From an uncultured Sulfuricurvum sp. (GTDB lineage Bacteria > Campylobacterota > Campylobacteria > Campylobacterales > Sulfurimonadaceae), in the NCBI GenBank assembly GCA_903844635.1, contig CAIMUF010000074.1, positions 1 to 64,000 on the forward strand: a stretch of 64,000 bases of DNA, given 5' to 3'. The translations under genes were made by a program, and so were the position numbers. Shown here piece by piece: positions 58,546-64,000 of the stretch; within the stretch, counting starts at the first letter, position 1, and each line of letters starts with the position of its first letter. The notes beneath the pieces are model-generated. The model saw only the letters and a list, made by a program, of their open reading frames with translations. It made no database searches and was not told the origin of the DNA.

Positions 58546-60891
58546 ATGATTCGATGGCTTTTACTGCTGCACTTCATTTGGCTTCCATTAAATGCATTAG
58601 AACTCTCTATCCAAAGCGGTAGAGAAGCATCTCAAAATTACAGTATTTTACATTTAAGAGATCCATTGCCATTTCGTTGTGTTTCATATCGAAATGATTT
58701 TGATGAGATTATCCGAATTGAATGCAATTCTACAAAAATACGCTCCCTGCCTCCTATCGTAAACAATCAGTTTAGTATTACACAAACAGCAACCTCAATC
58801 ATTATCAAGCCAAAAACGAAAATAGCACTTTTCCCTGTTGGATTTGATCTTCGTTATGATTCTGAAATTTATTCTTCCGAGGTGCAAAAGGTCAATCACT
58901 GGACAATTATAGGCTACACTAAAGATTTACCTATGATTCCAACCGTTAAAGCCAATCCTGATGCCATCAATATTCCGATGAAGCTAGCCAAAGAGAGTTA
59001 CCCTTTTGTCGGTGGATTGGATCTCAAAGGCAATCCAATCAAGATGAAGAGTGTTCAAGACGTCAGTGACTATATGGAACTCAAAAAAGCATATAAAGCA
59101 AAAGATTATTCTAAAGTATTATATTTGTCACAAGATTCACTCAAAAAACATCCTGCTACTATATTTGCCAATGAGTTGATGCTGTATCAACTGCGTGCAT
59201 TGCATTATTTGGGTCAATATGAGCCGCTACTGACTCTCTCTAAGCGCTTTGTTCGACAGTATTCAAGTGATGCTAATATTGCTGAAGTGTTAGCGTATAC
59301 GGCTCATGCACATGGTGAATTAGGGCAAAATAATGATTCAGATTATTTTTATGATCGATTATTTACGGAACATGAAGAAGACCCTTTTTCAGCACAAGGA
59401 ATGTATTTTAAAGCGAAGCAATTAGAAGTCAAAGGCAGTGCTAAAAAAGCGGCAAAATATTATCGTGAGGCATTATCACGTACTAAAGATGTTAACTTAG
59501 CTTCCGCCTGCGCATTTGAATTAGCACGCATAGAAATGGGCGGTGAAAATTCAGAAAAAGCAAAAGAGTACATTAATAAAATTACACGGGTAAATCCTGA
59601 ATATTTTACTGAAGTACGTCCGGAAGCTGAAAAAATGATTGAGATTTTAGAAGGACACAAAGATCCACTTACAGCAGCAAAGATTACACAATGTCTTATT
59701 AAGGGTACTACCCACAAGTCAACTGAGCACGAAGCGCTTCTAAAAAACTTGGGAAAATTGTATGCTCAGGGGAATAAAAAAGCACAAGCACTTGAAGCTT
59801 TCAATGAGTACATAAAACTTTTCCCATATGGTGAAGGGATCGCTGAAGTACGACGCGCTAAAGATGGTTTATTTTTTGAAAAAGACGAATTAAGTACAGA
59901 AAGTGGGATAAAAAAATACGAAGATCTGATCGAACGCTATGGAAATGATTCTATCGGACAAAAAGCATTGTATAAAAAAGCGCAGCTTTTGTTTAAAGAG
60001 GGAAAATTTGAAGCAATACTAGAGATGGAAAATGAGCTTTATAAGCTCGAGACAACAGCGTATCCTGAGAGCAATGCTCTGATTTCTAAAAGTGCTATTG
60101 AAATTACCAAGAAAAAGCTTCAAAATGGAAAATGTGCTGAAGCACTTTCGATGCAAAAAATGTATCGAATTAAATTATTACCACAGTGGGATGGCTTAAC
60201 ATTTGATTGTGCACTTAAGATGGGAAATTTTCCTGTAGCCAAGTCATTAGCCCAAACTCACAGTAAATCTAAAAATATAAAAGAGAAACAGGTGTGGCTA
60301 AATCGTTTGGTAAAAACACATTTTGCATTGGGTGAATACGCTCAGGCTTTGGGTGTAGGAAAAGATGTCATTGCCTTGTTGGAAATAGAAAAGAATCCAT
60401 CTCTGAATGACATCTATCGTACAATGTTTGACAGTGCGCAGCGCAGTTCGGATGATGTAGGAATGATAAATTATATAAAAGGGTGCGAGACTGCTTTCGG
60501 AATTGACTTTAATGACATAGAGCGATATTCGCAGATGGTCTCACTGGGATTAAAGAGAAAGGATGAAGCAATGGTGCAAAGTTATTCCAACAAGGTTATG
60601 GCATTGCAAAAGCGAACCGCAACGAATACACAATCTCCATTCATTGAGTTTACTCTCGCACAATCTCTGATGAATCAAGAAAAAAACAAAGAAGCTTTAG
60701 CGGTTTTAAAAAGATTAAATACACTGAAGCTGAATCCTGAAAAGAAATCACGACAGCAGTATCTTATCGGCTCATTGGCAATGCAAATGGGAAATAAAAT
60801 CGAAGCTAAAGGAGCATTTAGCAGCAGTATCAAAGCAGATAAAACTTCAGCATGGGGAAAACTGGCTAAGGATGCGTTAGGATTGCTCTAG
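58546..60891 (+). CDS. pflA: PflA-type flagellar motor protein with TPR-like repeats
   Basis: A 781-residue secreted protein with a signal peptide (MIRWLLLLHFIWLPLNALE). A beta-rich domain spans about residues 20-150. The remainder is many helical TPR/SPOR-scaffold-like repeats, such as AKAYKAKDYSKVLYLSQDSL and KAKQLEVKGSAKKAAKYYREALS. In Campylobacter jejuni pflA (paralysed flagella) also follows nuoN, encodes a protein of about this size and forms part of the periplasmic motor scaffold. ATG 58546 follows TTGGGAG; a TTG four codons earlier is less likely. Its 3' end overlaps miaA by 26 nt, tail to tail. Confidence 0.8.
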   Translation: MIRWLLLLHFIWLPLNALELSIQSGREASQNYSILHLRDPLPFRCVSYRNDFDEIIRIECNSTKIRSLPPIVNNQFSITQTATSIIIKPKTKIALFPVGFDLRYDSEIYSSEVQKVNHWTIIGYTKDLPMIPTVKANPDAINIPMKLAKESYPFVGGLDLKGNPIKMKSVQDVSDYMELKKAYKAKDYSKVLYLSQDSLKKHPATIFANELMLYQLRALHYLGQYEPLLTLSKRFVRQYSSDANIAEVLAYTAHAHGELGQNNDSDYFYDRLFTEHEEDPFSAQGMYFKAKQLEVKGSAKKAAKYYREALSRTKDVNLASACAFELARIEMGGENSEKAKEYINKITRVNPEYFTEVRPEAEKMIEILEGHKDPLTAAKITQCLIKGTTHKSTEHEALLKNLGKLYAQGNKKAQALEAFNEYIKLFPYGEGIAEVRRAKDGLFFEKDELSTESGIKKYEDLIERYGNDSIGQKALYKKAQLLFKEGKFEAILEMENELYKLETTAYPESNALISKSAIEITKKKLQNGKCAEALSMQKMYRIKLLPQWDGLTFDCALKMGNFPVAKSLAQTHSKSKNIKEKQVWLNRLVKTHFALGEYAQALGVGKDVIALLEIEKNPSLNDIYRTMFDSAQRSSDDVGMINYIKGCETAFGIDFNDIERYSQMVSLGLKRKDEAMVQSYSNKVMALQKRTATNTQSPFIEFTLAQSLMNQEKNKEALAVLKRLNTLKLNPEKKSRQQYLIGSLAMQMGNKIEAKGAFSSSIKADKTSAWGKLAKDALGLL

Positions 60892-61765
60892 ATATTTTAT
60901 AGAGTTCTTCCACCGATCCATTCGTAACATGTTCAAATTGATTACTATTAAAAGTTTGTTGACGTTTTGCGAGTTGTGCGGTGTGGGTTGAAATGTCTTC
61001 AATAAGAATTATTTTATCTATTTTACCATCCAAAAATTCTAATGTTTCAATGATCCCGATTGCTTTCATACTGTTCGGCGCTCTTCCATAAAGCCGTTCA
61101 AGTTGGGCTACTTCATCAATTAATCCTGATTGGACCATTTTTTGTGTCCGTATCGCTATGCGTTCTCGCAAAAGCGGACGCTCAATGTCGATATTAAGAA
61201 TAGGGCAATTGGTAATAATGGGCTTTGGCGGATGTGCCTCAAACCATTGTGCAGGCGGTGTTGAGGTTTGGAGATAGAGATGGAGCATTTTTTCGATGCG
61301 ATACGAATCGTTAGGGGTAATCTTGGCCATCGTAATCGGATCAATTTGAGATAAAAAATGGTGCACTTCTTCAAGATTATGCAACATTTCAGCGGCAACA
61401 CATTTGGTTTCATCGCTGATTTCAGGGACATAGGACAAACCGTCAATCATGCTTTTAAGATAAAAGCTACTTCCTCCGACAAGAATGAGATTCTTTTTTT
61501 GCAACATTGCAGCTTCATACGCACGATGATATTCATGGATAAAAGTAAAAACTGTTGCGGTCTCATTGGGAGTAAGGCAATTGATCCCAAAATGTTCAAT
61601 GCTTGCAAGCTCATCATAAGAGGGTTTGGCGGAGGCAATATCAATCTCTTTGTAGATACTTAATGAATCAATGGAGAGGATGAGGGCGTTATGTTCCTGC
61701 GCAAGGGATAAGGCAAGAGCACTTTTTCCTGATGCGGTAGAGCCGATGAGTGCGAGTTGTTTCAT
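60866..61765 (-). CDS. miaA: tRNA dimethylallyltransferase
   Basis: Adds the isopentenyl group to A37 of tRNAs reading UNN codons. The 299-residue protein starts with P-loop LIGSTASGKSALAL, then ILSIDSLSIYKEIDIASAKP, LVGGSSFYLKSMIDGLS and NSMKAIGIIE near the C-terminus. All are family motifs. A TATAAT box ends 7 nt before the ATG and there is no Shine-Dalgarno sequence, hinting at a leaderless mRNA. Convergent and overlapping with pflA. Confidence 0.95.
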   Translation of the reverse strand: MKQLALIGSTASGKSALALSLAQEHNALILSIDSLSIYKEIDIASAKPSYDELASIEHFGINCLTPNETATVFTFIHEYHRAYEAAMLQKKNLILVGGSSFYLKSMIDGLSYVPEISDETKCVAAEMLHNLEEVHHFLSQIDPITMAKITPNDSYRIEKMLHLYLQTSTPPAQWFEAHPPKPIITNCPILNIDIERPLLRERIAIRTQKMVQSGLIDEVAQLERLYGRAPNSMKAIGIIETLEFLDGKIDKIILIEDISTHTAQLAKRQQTFNSNQFEHVTNGSVEELYKISRAILTHP

Positions 61766-61772
61766 GAAGCGT

Positions 61773-61778
61773 ATTATA
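61773..61778 (-). promoter_or_regulatory. TATAAT box just before the miaA start (leaderless candidate)
   Basis: On the minus strand GCGGTATAATACGCTTC leads straight into ATG. Only 7 nt separate the box from the start codon, the same layout as the cvfB-like gene. Confidence 0.5.
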
Positions 61779-61801
61779 CCGCTAAAGTCTTTTTAGTTTT
61801 A

Positions 61802-61861
61802 CCGTTCGCCCTGAGCTTGTCGAAGGGTAAGTTCATGGTTCGACAGGCTCACCACGAACGG
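61802..61861. repeat. CCGTTCG...CGAACGG palindromic element
   Basis: The 60-nt element has outer arms CCGTTCG (61802-61808) and CGAACGG (61855-61861). Inside are CCTGAGCTTGTCGAAGGG and GGTTCGACAGGCTCACC, which pair with each other. This is a well-known dispersed palindrome seen in many bacterial genomes. Single copy here, in the divergent miaA/ubiA-type region. Confidence 0.75.
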
Positions 61862-61923
61862 ATTTTACAGTGACAAAGACAAATTACGATAAAATAAAGT
61901 ACTTTATATAAAAAAGGGCATGA

Positions 61924-62784
61924 GTGAAAAGAATCACTAAACGTTTGCGAGATTTTAATGAACTGGTGATGTTTCAGCATTCCGTTTTTTCTCTCCCTTT
62001 TATCTTTATAGCAATGATAGTATCCGCGGATGGATGGTTTGGATTTAAACTGCTAATCTTAGGCGCTATTGCAGCAATCAGTGCTCGTAATACTGCGATG
62101 GGATTCAATCGTTATGTAGATAGAGCCTTTGATGTTCATAACCCTCGCACAGCTAATCGTCCCAGTGTGGATGGACGGCTTGACAGTGCATCCATAGCTA
62201 TTTTTACAGCAGTCAATGCACTGGTATTTGTAGCTACGGCTTATCTGGTGAATGATTTGGCATTTATGGTAAGTGTTCCGGTTCTTATTGTTTTGCTGAG
62301 CTACTCCTATTTTAAGCGTTTTAGTTCTATGGCGCATATTGTGTTGGGAATCTCCTTGGGACTTGCCCCGATGGCGGGAGCTATTGCTGTGAGTGCATTT
62401 GTGCCATTGTGGTCGATTTATCTCAGTATTGGAGTGATGTTTTGGGTGGCAGGCTTTGACTTGTTGTACTCCTTGCAAGACATGGACTTCGATAAAACAA
62501 ACAACCTCCACTCGATACCTTCTCGGTACGGCAGTCGTGTGACGATGAACCTTTCTTTGATATTCCATTTTTTAACCATTATTTTTTGGGGATTGTTTGT
62601 GGCAGCTGCCAACTTAGGAAGTGTTGCCCAATTCGGGATAGTTTTATCGATTCTTATGTTAGGATATGAACATTATTTAGTTCGTAAAGATTTTACTACC
62701 ATTGACCGAGCCTTTTTTACGGTTAACGGCTATTTAGGATTTGTATTTTTTGGATGTATAATTTTAGATAAGGTGATACGATGA
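61924..62784 (+). CDS. mqnP: UbiA-family prenyltransferase, probably MqnP of the futalosine menaquinone pathway
   Basis: A 286-residue membrane enzyme with about eight helices. The first Asp-rich site is NRYVDRAFDVHNPRTANRP and the second is DLLYSLQDMDFDKTNNLHSIPSRYG, the two Mg/pyrophosphate sites of UbiA enzymes. Campylobacterota make menaquinone by the futalosine route and use such an enzyme (MqnP) to attach the prenyl chain. It would supply the quinone for complex I. Start is GTG at 61924. Its stop overlaps the next ATG. Confidence 0.82.
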   Translation: MKRITKRLRDFNELVMFQHSVFSLPFIFIAMIVSADGWFGFKLLILGAIAAISARNTAMGFNRYVDRAFDVHNPRTANRPSVDGRLDSASIAIFTAVNALVFVATAYLVNDLAFMVSVPVLIVLLSYSYFKRFSSMAHIVLGISLGLAPMAGAIAVSAFVPLWSIYLSIGVMFWVAGFDLLYSLQDMDFDKTNNLHSIPSRYGSRVTMNLSLIFHFLTIIFWGLFVAAANLGSVAQFGIVLSILMLGYEHYLVRKDFTTIDRAFFTVNGYLGFVFFGCIILDKVIR

Positions 62785-63302
62785 GCAACATACGATTAGT
62801 AGATACCTCGCTAGAGATTGTGTATGATCTTCGAGAAGTGAATACAGACGAGTTTGAAAAAGAGTTTAACGGTATAAGTGAGCATGATGATGATGCGATA
62901 GGACAATGGCTCAGAAGCGCAAAAGTAAAAGGCGAAACCAGTGAGAGTGATCCTGCGGTATTGCATTTGATTGTTGAACTGTATCGTAAAATGGATCGTT
63001 TGGAAAATCTTATCCTAGGCAATGCCACTAAACGCCTTCCTCTTGAGATGAGGGCAACGATTGAAAAGATCGGATTAGAGCATTTTGAGCTCTCTCAGCC
63101 ACTTTTGGAGACGTCAAAGCTTTATTATGGACGAGTGGAGTTACCCGTTCTTCCACGCCATGAAACACCAATATATTTTGAAGCACTTTCACCGACGTTG
63201 GCAAAAATTACCCGAATACATGTCAAAGACAGTAATGAATGGGCGATTTACATGACAGCACGCGAGCGAAGTATGATTCGCCATTTAAAAGGACTTGAAT
63301 GA
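62781..63302 (+). CDS. Hypothetical cytoplasmic protein (173 aa)
   Basis: A 173-residue soluble protein. The N-terminal half is acidic and helical (NTDEFEKEFNGISEHDDDAIGQWLRSAK, then VLHLIVELYRKMDRLENLIL). The C-terminal half is beta-rich (LYYGRVELPVLPRHETPIYFEALSPTLAKITRIHVKD) and faintly recalls a PilZ fold, but I do not see the RxxxR motif, so that is not claimed. Starts in an ATGA overlap with the prenyltransferase stop and ends in another overlap with the next gene. The same order is known downstream of ubiA in Campylobacter. Confidence 0.6.
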   Translation: MSNIRLVDTSLEIVYDLREVNTDEFEKEFNGISEHDDDAIGQWLRSAKVKGETSESDPAVLHLIVELYRKMDRLENLILGNATKRLPLEMRATIEKIGLEHFELSQPLLETSKLYYGRVELPVLPRHETPIYFEALSPTLAKITRIHVKDSNEWAIYMTARERSMIRHLKGLE

Positions 63303-63814
63303 CTTTAGGGATTGAATTAGTTCTGATTGCTCTGGCTGCTTTGGTACTAGGCCTTATTTATTATTCAGTGACCAAAGAAAATGAGACCAATACTCGTCTT
63401 CGTGCTATTGCACACGCTGTCGAAGAATTACACCGTGAAGTATATAAAATAGATAAGCGTCTATCAGCAGAGATGGAGATACTCACATCATTGCAAGAGA
63501 GTGAGCCCGAAATATCTCAAAGAGTATACGAACAACGCGGCCATGATATGAATGAGCTGTCCGTACCGATTATGGAGTCATTGGGACACATCGAGGGGGC
63601 ATTTGGAGCCTACAAAGAAAAAACAGAAAACCGTCTGCGTTATTTAGAAGAACGAATCCGTAATTTATCACTGCCAACGTCGATAAGTGGTTTGGATGAT
63701 GAAAAAGTAATTAGCCGCTATAACCAAGGGCTTGAAGTGGATGTGATTGCAAAAGAGTTGCGATTATCAAAAGCTGAGGTTGAGTTTGTGTTAAAGATAA
63801 ATCAACTGAGATAA
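63299..63814 (+). CDS. Membrane-anchored coiled-coil protein with C-terminal HTH-like end (171 aa)
   Basis: One N-terminal membrane helix (IELVLIALAALVLGLIYYSV, residues about 4-23) is followed by a long coiled coil (residues about 25-125, with LRAIAHAVEELHREVYKIDKRLSAEMEIL). A compact C-terminal helical pair follows (VISRYNQGLEVDVIAKELRLSKAEVEFVLKINQL) that looks like a helix-turn-helix. The last part resembles DUF6115. Overlaps the previous gene by 4 nt. Could link membrane and nucleic acid or protein partners; role unknown. Confidence 0.65.
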   Translation: MTLGIELVLIALAALVLGLIYYSVTKENETNTRLRAIAHAVEELHREVYKIDKRLSAEMEILTSLQESEPEISQRVYEQRGHDMNELSVPIMESLGHIEGAFGAYKEKTENRLRYLEERIRNLSLPTSISGLDDEKVISRYNQGLEVDVIAKELRLSKAEVEFVLKINQLR

Positions 63815-63940
63815 TTGTTGAAGTTTGATTTGTGTGTTTAAAAGGAAAGTTGTATCATTCATTCTGATTAAAAATTCCTAAAAGCACTATTTTTTGCATA
63901 GTTATTCATGAGTTAATAACCATTTCCAAAGGGGAATAAA

Positions 63941-63994
63941 ATGTACGAGTTTGTTTCCGATACTCATGGATCCTTCACGATCTTTTGTGATTAG
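63941..63994 (+). CDS. Very short ORF at the window end (17 aa)
   Basis: ATG after a good AAAGGGGAATAAA site reads MYEFVSDTHGSFTIFCD then TAG. A GTTATT...AATAAC inverted repeat lies at about 63900-63919. It could be a leader peptide, the broken start of a gene beyond the window, or chance. The sequence ends six bases later. Confidence 0.25.
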   Translation: MYEFVSDTHGSFTIFCD

Positions 63995-64000
63995 AATACT

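Noticed and set aside
62781-63302. PilZ-domain assignment for the 173-residue protein
   Set aside because: The C-terminal beta-rich part has no RxxxR and no clear D/NxSxxG motif, so c-di-GMP binding is not supported.
1-64000. CRISPR arrays, insertion sequences, prophage or integrative elements
   Set aside because: No regularly spaced direct repeats, transposase, integrase or phage structural gene was found. The repeats seen are short palindromic elements in gaps between genes.

Overview
The window is a contiguous piece of a Campylobacterota (former Epsilonproteobacteria) chromosome, most like a sulfur-oxidising Sulfuricurvum/Sulfurimonas-type organism. This rests on: a spc ribosomal operon without rpmD; the order rpsB-tsf-ABC ATPase-fliR-acidic protein-gmk-tatA-argS, known from Campylobacter and Helicobacter; a 14-gene complex I operon without ordinary nuoE/nuoF; pflA directly after nuoN; and lineage families such as DUF2393 and DUF3373. 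Genus assignment is inference. I see no phage, transposase, CRISPR array or rRNA.

Layout. 1-4074: end of the spc operon (rpsH 3' end, rplF, rplR, rpsE, rplO, secY, map, infA). 4136-9365: Sel1-repeat protein, ppnP, a small unknown, a CvfB-like RNA-binding protein, an SDR enzyme, a lone cytoplasmic formate-dehydrogenase-type molybdoenzyme and YraN. 9542-14496: trxA, trxB, dapB, purF and a YhcC-type radical SAM protein. 14501-18321 (minus strand): ilvE, SPFH protein, hisIE and two DUF2393 membrane proteins. 18420-23035: small secreted protein, truncated hemoglobin, aldehyde dehydrogenase, Bcp peroxiredoxin and a DUF3373 outer-membrane protein. 23357-31152: the rpsB-to-argS block with fliR and a receiver-like acidic protein. 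31186-36130: FlaC-like flagellin, AguB amidase, J-domain protein, aldo/keto reductase, lipoprotein and nfo. 36134-40586: FadL-like porin, acyl-CoA synthetase and AAA ATPase with overlapping ends. 40706-40782: tRNA-Arg(CCU). 41099-58526: nuoA-N. 58546-63814: pflA, miaA (minus), MqnP/UbiA-type prenyltransferase and two small unknowns.

The most striking content is the complex I operon. The NADH-dehydrogenase module (NuoE/NuoF) is replaced by a 76-residue NuoE-position protein and a 678-residue protein joining a NuoF-like N3 segment, with its third cluster cysteine replaced by glycine, to a GltD-like FAD/pyridine-nucleotide oxidoreductase. Two nuoG paralogues follow in tandem. This suggests complex I here takes electrons by a non-standard route. 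Three similar 15-bp inverted repeats lie in the AT-rich region before nuoA.

Intergenic DNA carries at least two families of palindromic repeats: four inverted-pair GTCAT-type elements between 11 and 25.3 kb, and CTAAAGCTAC-associated elements at 13.4, 17.3 and 40.6 kb, possibly with a relative at 9.4 kb. There is also one CCGTTCG...CGAACGG element. Several genes have a TATAAT box only 6-7 nt before the start codon and no Shine-Dalgarno sequence (cvfB-like, lolD-like, miaA), suggesting leaderless mRNAs.
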